Notes under the pieces: model-generated
Told to the model about the DNA's origin: nothing
Database searches by the model: none
Seen by the model: only the letters and a program-made list of their open reading frames with translations
In this document: positions 15,444 through 20,948 of the stretch, piece after piece
Layout of the letters: each line of letters opens with the position of its first letter
Numbering within the stretch: the first letter of the stretch is position 1
Program-made: the position numbers and the translations under genes
NCBI GenBank assembly: GCA_937919155.1
Contig: CALFPM010000009.1
Span: forward strand, 1 to 20,948
Length of the DNA stretch: 20,948 bases
Direction of reading: 5' to 3'
Source: an uncultured Clostridia bacterium
Lineage (GTDB): Bacteria > Bacillota > Clostridia > Oscillospirales > Acutalibacteraceae

Positions 15444-16805
15444 ATGGCTCCAAAATCAAAAACTCTCTATATATGTAATCAATGCGGATATGAGAGCGCA
15501 AAATGGTTTGGCTGTTGTCCCGGATGTTCAGAATGGAACACAATGGAAGAGGATTTCAGAACACCTCAGCAGCAGAAAACACAACGCTCAGCAGCAAAAA
15601 TCACCGCACAAACAATATCTGAAATTGATTCTGATGATGAAATACGCTTTAAAACCGGCATGGATGAGCTTGACAGAGTTCTTGGCGGCGGCATTGTCAA
15701 AGGTTCACTCGTTCTTCTTAGCGGTGATCCGGGCATTGGCAAATCAACAATTCTTTTGCAAATTTGTGAATATCTCGGCATGAATCTCCGGATTCTTTAT
15801 GTATCAGGCGAAGAATCAGCGAGACAAATCAAACTTAGGGCAAACAGATTGGGTGTGAAAACCGATAATCTGCTTATAATGTGTCAGACCGATGTCGAAA
15901 GCATTACAGAATATATTAAATCAAATCGACCAGATTTGGTTATTGTTGATTCAATACAAACAATGTGTGTTTCGGAGATAAATTCTTCACCCGGAAGTGT
16001 TACACAGGTACGCGAATCAACCAATCTTTATATGCACTGTGCAAAAGGTCTGGGAATCCCCACAATCCTTGTCGGTCATGTTAATAAAGATGGCAACATT
16101 GCAGGTCCGAAGGTGCTTGAGCATATAGTTGACTGCGTTCTTTATTTCGAGGGCGAAAGACATTTATCATACAGAATCCTCAGAGCAGTGAAAAACAGAT
16201 TCGGTTCAACCAATGAAATCGGTGTTTTTGAAATGCTTGATAAAGGACTTGCAGAAGTTGTAAATCCATCTCTGATGCTTATATCAGGCAAGCCTAAAAA
16301 TACAGCCGGAACCTGCATAGCTTGTGTTATGGAGGGTAGCCGACCAATTCTTGCCGAAGTTCAGGGACTTGTTGCCACATCAAATTACGGAAACGCAAGA
16401 CGAATGTCAACAGGCTTTGATTATAACAGATTATCAATGCTGCTTGCCGTTCTTGAAAAACGATCAGGTTATTTTTTCAGTAACTGTGATGCATATATAA
16501 ATGTTGTTGGCGGCCTCAAGCTTGACGAACCCGCCACAGACCTTTCCGTAGCTCTTGCTCTTATATCCGGCTTGAAAGATGTTCCGATCAGAGATGACAC
16601 ATTGGCAATCGGAGAAATCGGCCTCGGAGGCGAACTCAGAACAGTGTCATACTGTGAACAAAGAATAAAAGAAGCAGAACGCCTCGGATTCAAGCGCTGC
16701 ATTATTCCGAAACACAATTTAAAAACACTTTCAGACGGATTTAAAGGAAATATAGAAATAGTTGGCGCGTCAAATGTCAACGAAGCATTTAATGCATCGG
16801 TGTAA
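15444..16805 (+). CDS. radA: DNA repair protein RadA (Sms)
   Basis: RecA-like ATPase and branch-migration helicase in recombinational repair. All four parts of the family are present. The N-terminal zinc finger has C11, C14, C25 and C28 (CNQCG ... CPGC). Walker A is GDPGIGKST with K100. Walker B is LVIVDSIQTM. The RadA-specific KNRFG is at 250-254. A C-terminal Lon-protease-like domain (NVVGGLKLDEPATDL onward) ends in the conserved AIGEIGLGGELR and KRCIIPKHN. The 453-residue length is typical. GGAGG lies inside the end of the cwlD-type gene, so translation is coupled. The DUF6873-like gene begins three bases after its stop. Confidence 0.97.
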   Translation: MAPKSKTLYICNQCGYESAKWFGCCPGCSEWNTMEEDFRTPQQQKTQRSAAKITAQTISEIDSDDEIRFKTGMDELDRVLGGGIVKGSLVLLSGDPGIGKSTILLQICEYLGMNLRILYVSGEESARQIKLRANRLGVKTDNLLIMCQTDVESITEYIKSNRPDLVIVDSIQTMCVSEINSSPGSVTQVRESTNLYMHCAKGLGIPTILVGHVNKDGNIAGPKVLEHIVDCVLYFEGERHLSYRILRAVKNRFGSTNEIGVFEMLDKGLAEVVNPSLMLISGKPKNTAGTCIACVMEGSRPILAEVQGLVATSNYGNARRMSTGFDYNRLSMLLAVLEKRSGYFFSNCDAYINVVGGLKLDEPATDLSVALALISGLKDVPIRDDTLAIGEIGLGGELRTVSYCEQRIKEAERLGFKRCIIPKHNLKTLSDGFKGNIEIVGASNVNEAFNASV

Positions 16806-16808
16806 AAA

Positions 16809-17552
16809 ATGAAATTTATTGAAAAACCCAATTTGCCGCAGGGGAGAGTTTCTCTTGCGGCAATAAACAGCTCAGCAGGGGAGTCAATTGAAAAATTACA
16901 TTCCCTTGGCATAAAAACATTAAATATATCTGCAAATCCGAAATTACCTTTGCCTGTAAATTCTCATGCGGATTTGCAAATTCTTCATGTTGGAAACAAT
17001 AAAATTTTCTCTTACGAACATTTGTTCGCAAGGGGATCAAAAAAATATTTTCAATCTAAGATAATATTACAAAAACCGGGAAACCGATATCCTGATGATG
17101 TCAGACTAAATTGCACAATAATTGACAATAAAATTATATGTAATATTAAAACGGTTGCGCCTGAGGTGCTCGAATACGCATATGAATCAGGATTAACAGT
17201 TATAAACACAAATCAAGGTTATGCCAGATGCTCAATTTGTGTTGTTGATGAAAACACAATTATAACCGATGATAAATCCATCTATACAGCCGCTGGAAAA
17301 TTTTTTAACGATGCTCAGTTCATTTCAAAAGGTTCTATCGGATTGAATGGATACAATTACGGCTTCATTGGAGGCTGTTGCGGGAAAATTGATAAAAACA
17401 AAATTGCATTTAACGGAGCTATAGAAAGTCATAAAGACTATAAGATTATTATAGATTGTTTAAGCAGAAACCATGTTGAATGCATTGAACTCAACAATAA
17501 TCCGTTATATGACATTGGTGGAATAATTCCGCTTTGTGTTGAAACTAAATAA
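16809..17552 (+). CDS. Conserved protein, probably DUF6873 (guanidine-modifying-enzyme-like fold)
   Basis: No function is known to me. The sequence resembles clostridial proteins I recall as DUF6873 with a GME (amidinotransferase/dimethylargininase-like) fold; this is memory and not a search. It has alternating hydrophobic strands and several motif-like blocks: NTNQGYARCSICVVDENTIITDD (about 137-159), SIGLNGYNYGFIGGCCGKI (about 178-196), AIESHKDYKIIID and LYDIGGIIPL at the end. Cysteines sit in GYARCS and GGCCGK. There are no membrane segments or signal peptide. It is three bases after radA with no good ribosome site, so it is probably read by coupling. The terminator hairpin at 17636-17676 is a plausible end of this operon. 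Confidence 0.65.
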   Translation: MKFIEKPNLPQGRVSLAAINSSAGESIEKLHSLGIKTLNISANPKLPLPVNSHADLQILHVGNNKIFSYEHLFARGSKKYFQSKIILQKPGNRYPDDVRLNCTIIDNKIICNIKTVAPEVLEYAYESGLTVINTNQGYARCSICVVDENTIITDDKSIYTAAGKFFNDAQFISKGSIGLNGYNYGFIGGCCGKIDKNKIAFNGAIESHKDYKIIIDCLSRNHVECIELNNNPLYDIGGIIPLCVETK

Positions 17553-17588
17553 TATCTGGTTATTTATATGTTTTAATTACTCCCCTTA

Positions 17589-17616
17589 TTTACACAAAAC
17601 ATTTATTTTGTATAAT
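17589..17616 (+). promoter_or_regulatory. Outer promoter upstream of the xer gene
   Basis: TTTACA (17589-17594) and a perfect TATAAT (17611-17616) are 16 bases apart. RNA from it would start near 17623 and include the whole terminator hairpin at 17636-17676. Confidence 0.6.
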
Positions 17617-17620
17617 TATA

Positions 17621-17649
17621 TTGATTTTTTTTACAGGGTATGTTATACT
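17621..17649 (+). promoter_or_regulatory. Inner promoter of xer, embedded in a terminator stem
   Basis: TTGATT (17621-17626), 17-base spacer, then TATACT (17644-17649) preceded by an extended -10 (TGT). The -10 is the end of the left arm of the hairpin. RNA starting near 17656 would lack that arm and could not form the terminator. The xer ribosome site GGAGG is at 17677-17681. Confidence 0.6.
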
Positions 17650-17676
17650 ATCTTTATAACATACCCTTTTTATTTT
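17636..17676 (+). terminator. Terminator or attenuator hairpin immediately upstream of xer
   Basis: A perfect 12-pair stem GGGTATGTTATA / TATAACATACCC (17636-17647 with 17655-17666) with a seven-base loop is followed by TTTTTATTTT. The xer ribosome site begins on the next base. It can end the radA operon or attenuate the outer promoter. The palindrome over the -10 could also be an operator. Confidence 0.75.
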
Positions 17677-17688
17677 GGAGGCAAATTT

Positions 17689-18675
17689 ATGAGACAAGAA
17701 GAACTTGTTACATTACCTGCACTTGTCAGAAATTATCTGAACTACCTTTTGGCAATTAAAAGCAAATCAATGTTAACTGTTCTTGAATACGGTTCAGATT
17801 TGCGACTCTTTTTCAGATTTATTTCAAAATCAAAATGTTTGTGTGACAATTCTGTTCCTTTTGAAGAAATAAATATTTCCTTGCTTTCCGAAGATGTTAT
17901 TCTGAATGTTACGCTCGAAGATGCATATCTGTTCCTCGCCTATTGTCGCAACGAAAGAAATAATGACAATAATTCGAGAGCAAGAAAAGCAGTTTGTATT
18001 AAACGATTCTATAAATATCTTGAAATTAACGGATACATCAAAACAAACAGAATTGCATTTCTTGAATCACCGCAGACAAAAAAGAGTTTACCTAAATACC
18101 TTACTCTTGAACAAAGCGTTATGCTTCTTCAAAGTGTTGACGGCAAATTCAAAGAACGAGACTATTGCATACTCACACTATTCCTTAATTGCGGTCTGCG
18201 TCTTTCGGAGCTTGTCGGAATAAACATATCACATATAAAAGACAACAACACTCTCGTTGTTCTTGGTAAGGGAAATAAAGAAAGAACAATTTATCTCAAC
18301 AACGCTTGTCTTGCGGCTATTAAAGCCTATATGGCTGTCAGACCTGTTGACGGAGTGAAAGACAGAGACGCTTTATTTATAAGCAACCAAAAGAAAAGAA
18401 TAAGTAAACAAAGCGTTCAGAAAATGGTTGAAGGTTATCTTAAAAAATGTGGACTTGACGGAATGGGATTTTCAACACACAAACTGAGACACACTGCCGC
18501 CACTCTTATGTATCAGCACGGCAATGTTGACCCTTTGCAGCTCAAAGAAATTCTCGGTCACGAAAACCTTTCCACAACCGAAATATATACACATATTCAT
18601 GATGAACAGCTTCGACAAGCAGTCGATTCTAACCCTTTAAATAACCCTTCAAATTTTAAAAAGACCGCTGAATAA
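17689..18675 (+). CDS. Tyrosine recombinase, XerC/XerD type
   Basis: Site-specific recombinase, probably for resolving chromosome dimers. The ATG at 17689 follows GGAGG by seven bases; the frame is open further upstream but that part overlaps the promoter and terminator. The N-terminal SAM-like core-binding domain (about 1-125) is followed by the catalytic domain with every active residue: R171 (CGLRLSEL), K194 (GKGNKER), H264 and R267 (HKLRHTAAT), H291 (LGHEN) and nucleophile Y300 (EIYTHIH). The 328-residue length is a little over the usual 300 because of an insertion near residues 50-75. No att-like repeats, excisionase or cargo genes are near, so a housekeeping Xer role is preferred over an integrase. 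Its last 27 bases overlap the convergent spoIIM gene. Confidence 0.88.
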   Translation: MRQEELVTLPALVRNYLNYLLAIKSKSMLTVLEYGSDLRLFFRFISKSKCLCDNSVPFEEINISLLSEDVILNVTLEDAYLFLAYCRNERNNDNNSRARKAVCIKRFYKYLEINGYIKTNRIAFLESPQTKKSLPKYLTLEQSVMLLQSVDGKFKERDYCILTLFLNCGLRLSELVGINISHIKDNNTLVVLGKGNKERTIYLNNACLAAIKAYMAVRPVDGVKDRDALFISNQKKRISKQSVQKMVEGYLKKCGLDGMGFSTHKLRHTAATLMYQHGNVDPLQLKEILGHENLSTTEIYTHIHDEQLRQAVDSNPLNNPSNFKKTAE

Positions 18676-19278
18676 AGCGTTCAGGACAGCTTCCATTCCT
18701 GAAGACAAAACAATAACAACAGAATAAATCAATTGTCTTGTCAAAAAGACTTTTGTTTCATCCTTTTCAAACTGCCCCCTGCCCCTTATAGCTTTTGCAA
18801 ATGCATTTTTGGAATAATCACAACAATCATTACACGATATAATAAAAACCAAAGCAGAAATAATTGCTGACGGATAAATTGTAAGAACACAATACCCGAG
18901 ACCTGTAAATTTATAAACCGAATATAAATATCCGCTCAGTAATCCTATGCCCATACCTCGCAAAAACGGTAACCACACAATGAACGGGTATCCGATCAAC
19001 GAAAATGCCATAAACAAACTCAGCGCATTATAAAGTGCATTTACCGCAAAGGCATCAAGAAAATTTTCTGCTATCCCCTGCCCGTTTTTTATATTCAGAA
19101 AGTTCTCAGATATTTCTGTTATTTCCGAATAAAAATCCGAGTCGCTTCTCGCCAAAAAAGCGCCTGCAAATATGCCAACCGCTAAAAGAATTGCAAAGAA
19201 ATATACTCTTGAATTTTCAAGAAATTTTTTTAAAACTTTGCCGTTATAAACTCCGTAATTTAATTTTGACTTGCTCAT
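18649..19278 (-). CDS. spoIIM: Stage II sporulation protein M (SpoIIM, DUF95 family)
   Basis: Membrane component of the SpoIID-SpoIIM-SpoIIP complex that remodels septal peptidoglycan and drives forespore engulfment. The 209-residue protein has a short cytoplasmic N-terminus and about five membrane helices: near 25-43 (FFAILLAVGIFAGAFLA), 80-100, 104-122 (the conserved FLRGMGIGLLSGYLYS), 130-150 and 188-206. Length and motif match SpoIIM; the general DUF95 family is broader, so a non-sporulation member is the alternative. GGAGG (19289-19285) is six bases before the ATG. A sigma-E-like promoter sits just upstream, which fits the known mother-cell expression of spoIIM. It is downstream of pcrA on the same strand but beyond a strong terminator. 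Confidence 0.87.
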   Translation of the reverse strand: MSKSKLNYGVYNGKVLKKFLENSRVYFFAILLAVGIFAGAFLARSDSDFYSEITEISENFLNIKNGQGIAENFLDAFAVNALYNALSLFMAFSLIGYPFIVWLPFLRGMGIGLLSGYLYSVYKFTGLGYCVLTIYPSAIISALVFIISCNDCCDYSKNAFAKAIRGRGQFEKDETKVFLTRQLIYSVVIVLSSGMEAVLNALFSGLFKI

Positions 19279-19321
19279 TTTAAACCTCCGAAATATTTAT
19301 ACTTAAATATATGAGCAAGTC
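19268..19321 (-). promoter_or_regulatory. Inverted repeat enclosing the spoIIM start codon
   Basis: GACTTGCTCAT (19268-19278) and ATGAGCAAGTC (19311-19321) are perfect 11-base complements. In the minus-strand RNA the right arm is the first codons of spoIIM (ATG AGC AAG). A 7-pair hairpin ATATTTA/TAAATAT (19293-19310) and the GGAGG lie in the 32-base loop. Long read-through RNA could hide the start codon. Confidence 0.55.
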
Positions 19322-19335
19322 CACATTTATATAAC
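19306..19335 (-). promoter_or_regulatory. Possible sigma-E-type promoter of spoIIM
   Basis: On the minus strand GTTATATA (19335-19328) and CATATATT (19313-19306) are 14 bases apart. The -10 matches the sigma-E consensus CATACAHT at seven of eight positions; the -35 is a weaker match to KMATATT. The start would be near 19299, inside the loop of the inverted repeat. Confidence 0.45.
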
Positions 19336-19336
19336 A

Positions 19337-19366
19337 TAAAAAAGACGGATGATTTCTCATCCGTCT
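19337..19366 (-). terminator. Intrinsic terminator of pcrA
   Basis: On the minus strand AGACGGATGA and TCATCCGTCT pair over ten bases with a GAAA tetraloop (19366-19343), followed by TTTTTT (19342-19337). It lies just after the pcrA stop at 19371. Confidence 0.9.
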
Positions 19367-19370
19367 CATT

Positions 19371-20534
19371 TTATTTTTTTTCAACTTTGGCATAATTTGC
19401 CATAATCTTCTTAGTTCCTGCAGCTGTAAACGCAATTTCAAGCAATGTATCGTTGCCCATTGGCTTAGCACTGAGAACAATACCCTCACCGTATGCCTTA
19501 TGAACAACCGTGTCACCAACATTGAATACAGATGTGTTTTTTGCAGGTGCCGATGAGACAGGTGATGCCGTAAAACCTCTTGAAGGTGTCTGTGGTTTTG
19601 AAAAGCCGCTTGACCCTGCACCTACAGAAAAGCTTTTGAGTGTTTCGCCGGTTCTTTCCATAAGTGCCTCGGGAATCTCTTTTATAAATCTCGAGGGTTG
19701 ATTATAACGAGTCTGACCGAAAAGCATTCTCGTCTTTGCTCTTGTAATGTGAAGCTTCTGTTTCGCTCTTGTTACTGCAACATAAGCAAGTCTGCGCTCT
19801 TCTTCAATTTCGTCAGACATAGATGACAAATCCGAAGGGAATATGGATTCTTCCATACCCACGAGGAAAACAACGGGGAATTCAAGACCTTTTGCTGCAT
19901 GAACAGTCATAAGAACAACGGTTTCAGACTCAGCATTGTAATTATCAATATCCGTCATAAGTGCAACTTCCTGCAGGAAATCATTAAGGGTTGCACCTTC
20001 ATTATCATTAGAAAAACGAAGAAGGTTGTTTGCTAATTCATCAAGGTTGGCAAGTCTCTCTTCCTTTGTTTCAGGTTCATTGGAAAGAGATGCAACATAA
20101 CCCGAAACATTAATCAGTCGCTTGAACAGCTCAGATAATTCAAGATTTTCCATTTCATCTATAAAATCTTCAATCATTCGAGCGAAATCAATCATTTTCT
20201 TTGCGCAACGGCTGAGTCTCGGGAACTCATCTGCTGATTTAATAACATCAAACAGACCGATTCCGAGTCCATCGGCAATTTCCTGCGCAGCCGCAACAGA
20301 GGAATCTCCTATTCCCCTCTTGGGAACATTTATGATTCTTTGAAGACGAACACTGTCATTGGGATTAACAAGCACGCTGAGATATGCGATTGAATCTTTG
20401 ATTTCCTTACGGTCATAAAACTTATGTCCGCCGATGAGCCTGTAAGGAATACCCATTCTGCCAATAATATATTCACCATATTCTGATAAAATATCGCTTC
20501 CGATCAACAACCTTGAATCATAGTTTATTCCCAT
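19371..20534 (-). CDS. pcrA: PcrA/UvrD-type DNA helicase, C-terminal half only, with an abnormal 5' end
   Basis: Superfamily 1 3'-5' helicase of repair and replication. Authentic PcrA sequence runs from about residue 26 (GRMGIPYRLIGG, then FYDRKEIKDSIAYL) through motif V (VVLMTVHAAKGLEFPVVFLVG), the FPSDLS segment, motif VI (EEERRLAYVAVTRAKQKL), a proline/serine linker, and the C-terminal Tudor-like RNA-polymerase-binding domain (FNVGDTVVHKAYGEGIVLS). The first half is absent: no Walker A, no DEYQD Walker B, no motif III or IV, about 340 residues in all. The visible first 20-25 residues (MGINYDSRLLIGSDILSEYG) do not belong to PcrA and resemble an LTA-synthase/sulfatase C-terminus. The frame continues open to 20648 without another ATG. 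As it stands the product would be inactive as a helicase. The cause is probably a chimeric join near 20460-20490. Confidence 0.8.
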   Translation of the reverse strand: MGINYDSRLLIGSDILSEYGEYIIGRMGIPYRLIGGHKFYDRKEIKDSIAYLSVLVNPNDSVRLQRIINVPKRGIGDSSVAAAQEIADGLGIGLFDVIKSADEFPRLSRCAKKMIDFARMIEDFIDEMENLELSELFKRLINVSGYVASLSNEPETKEERLANLDELANNLLRFSNDNEGATLNDFLQEVALMTDIDNYNAESETVVLMTVHAAKGLEFPVVFLVGMEESIFPSDLSSMSDEIEEERRLAYVAVTRAKQKLHITRAKTRMLFGQTRYNQPSRFIKEIPEALMERTGETLKSFSVGAGSSGFSKPQTPSRGFTASPVSSAPAKNTSVFNVGDTVVHKAYGEGIVLSAKPMGNDTLLEIAFTAAGTKKIMANYAKVEKK

Positions 20535-20648
20535 TAAATTTAAAAGAGTAGGTAATATATCTATATTACTAGATAGTTTGTCTATTGTAAATTCACTAAT
20601 AAATTCTTCCTTAGCTTTATTAACAGTTTTTTCAAACTTATCATCTCC
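20535..20648 (-). pseudogene. Fragment resembling the C-terminal region of an LTA-synthase/sulfatase protein
   Basis: The pcrA frame continues upstream to a stop at 20651-20649. It reads KLSSNIDILPTLLNLMG, then INYDSRLLIGSDIL at the start of the neighbouring entry. That wording (IDxLPTLLNL.G..YDSRL..G.DI) is characteristic of phosphoglycerol transferase/LtaS-type sulfatases. An AAGGAG (20648-20643) is followed nine bases later by TTG and six A's, but that TTG is one base out of frame with the fragment; with one more A the protein would start MKKTVNKAKEEF. Only about 50-60 residues of a protein normally over 600 long are present. The origin may be a chimera or a recombination remnant. Confidence 0.5.
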
Positions 20649-20660
20649 TTAAACAAGTAG

Positions 20661-20666
20661 ATTATA
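20661..20666 (-). promoter_or_regulatory. Isolated -10 element (TATAAT)
   Basis: On the minus strand a perfect TATAAT preceded by GGTG lies about 20 bases upstream of AAGGAG. The -35 region (TTTATT at 17 bases) is poor, so this is only a candidate promoter. Confidence 0.4.
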
Positions 20667-20681
20667 CACCTATTTCAGATA

Positions 20682-20711
20682 AAAATAAAGAAGTAGATTT
20701 TACTCTACTTC
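20682..20711 (-). terminator. Intrinsic terminator of the right-edge gene
   Basis: On the minus strand GAAGTAGA and TCTACTTC form an eight-pair stem with a six-base loop (20711-20690), followed by TTTATTTTT. The stem covers the stop codon of the right-edge gene. Confidence 0.8.
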
Positions 20712-20948
20712 ATTAAATCTGGTTGGTATGAAGATAACGAAATGTCTAAGAATTTAAATCCTGTATTAAAAACTTTCCCTTGTAAACTCAAATAACCATC
20801 TCTATCTGATTCGGCACAAATTCCATTATCCAATAAATCATCAAAATCTTCAAAAGTAATCATGAATTCAATTTGAATTGAATCACCTAATTGAACAAGT
20901 TCATTTTCTGTACCACCAAATAATACAGTATCACTACCACTTTCTCTT
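20705..20948 (-). CDS. 3' part of an unrecognised AT-rich gene at the right edge
   Basis: A minus-strand frame enters from the right edge and ends at TAG (20707-20705), giving 80 visible residues. The product is acidic and has no cysteine pairs, signal or membrane segment. It includes LVQLGDSIQIEFMITFEDFD, then DLLDNGICAESDRDGYLSL and the end SSYQPDLMK. I do not recognise the family. It is believed real because the frame stays open to the edge, codon use is consistent and a terminator follows at once. Leucine is mostly TTA/TTG and the DNA is more AT-rich than the genes to the left, where CTT/CTC dominate. It probably comes from another genome or from transferred DNA. Confidence 0.6.
   Translation of the reverse strand, partial: RESGSDTVLFGGTENELVQLGDSIQIEFMITFEDFDDLLDNGICAESDRDGYLSLQGKVFNTGFKFLDISLSSYQPDLMK

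Noticed and set aside
16469..16912. A 147-codon minus-strand frame opposite the 3' end of radA
   Set aside because: radA is unmistakable there; the antisense product is a shadow of its codon pattern.
17689..18675. Reading the tyrosine recombinase as a mobile-element integrase
   Set aside because: No att repeats, tRNA gene, excisionase, relaxase or cargo nearby; composition matches the neighbours, and housekeeping genes lie on both sides.
1..20948. A CRISPR array, toxin-antitoxin pair, defence island, riboswitch, tRNA or rRNA
   Set aside because: I looked for regularly spaced repeats, paired small genes, defence domains and known RNA motifs, and saw none I could support by eye.

Overview
The window looks like low-GC chromosomal DNA of a spore-forming, gut-type Clostridia member (Oscillospirales/Ruminococcaceae-like is my guess). 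The grounds are AT-rich composition, strong GGAGG ribosome binding sites, frequent TTG starts, and three sporulation genes: an intact pro-sigma-K gene, a spoIIM gene and a cwlD-type amidase gene. I see no rRNA, tRNA, CRISPR array, IS element or prophage module. Almost everything is housekeeping: cell wall, DNA topology and repair, secretion and sporulation.

Layout. (1) 1-3655, + strand operon: 5-formyl-THF cyclo-ligase, MltG, a U32-family protein (TrhP-like) and a small membrane-anchored protein of unknown function, closed by a clear terminator. (2) 3735-8058: an operon with its own promoter encoding a divergent ParE/ParC-like type IIA topoisomerase. (3) 8059-8354: a non-coding gap holding a strong hairpin whose U-tract lies on the minus strand, and the secG promoter. 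(4) secG (+) and sigK (-) converge on one bidirectional terminator. (5) 9432-11876: a promoter drives a sugar-phosphate isomerase/epimerase-like TIM barrel overlapping a membrane-anchored metallophosphoesterase. (6) 11963-17552: class A PBP, ruvX, cwlD-type amidase, radA and a DUF6873-like gene, all +, with hairpins on both sides of ruvX. (7) 17589-18675: a Xer-type tyrosine recombinase behind a leader with nested promoter and terminator elements. (8) 18649-20534, minus strand: spoIIM and the C-terminal half of PcrA helicase.

The right end is abnormal. The PcrA frame loses homology upstream of its GIPYRLIGG segment and continues into residues resembling the end of an LTA-synthase/sulfatase domain. 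Beyond that the DNA is clearly more AT-rich with TTA-dominated leucine codons, and holds the 3' part of an unrecognised gene. I read this as a chimeric join or a recent recombination junction. The left end also shows a likely one-base homopolymer problem at the start of the cyclo-ligase gene.

I did not find a convincing new defence or mobile system. The most interesting material is regulatory. Two genes (xer and spoIIM) have hairpins that would silence read-through RNA, while a promoter embedded in the hairpin would give RNA lacking one arm. A ribosome site is sequestered in front of cwlD. The second topoisomerase carries alanine at the serine position that anchors quinolones.
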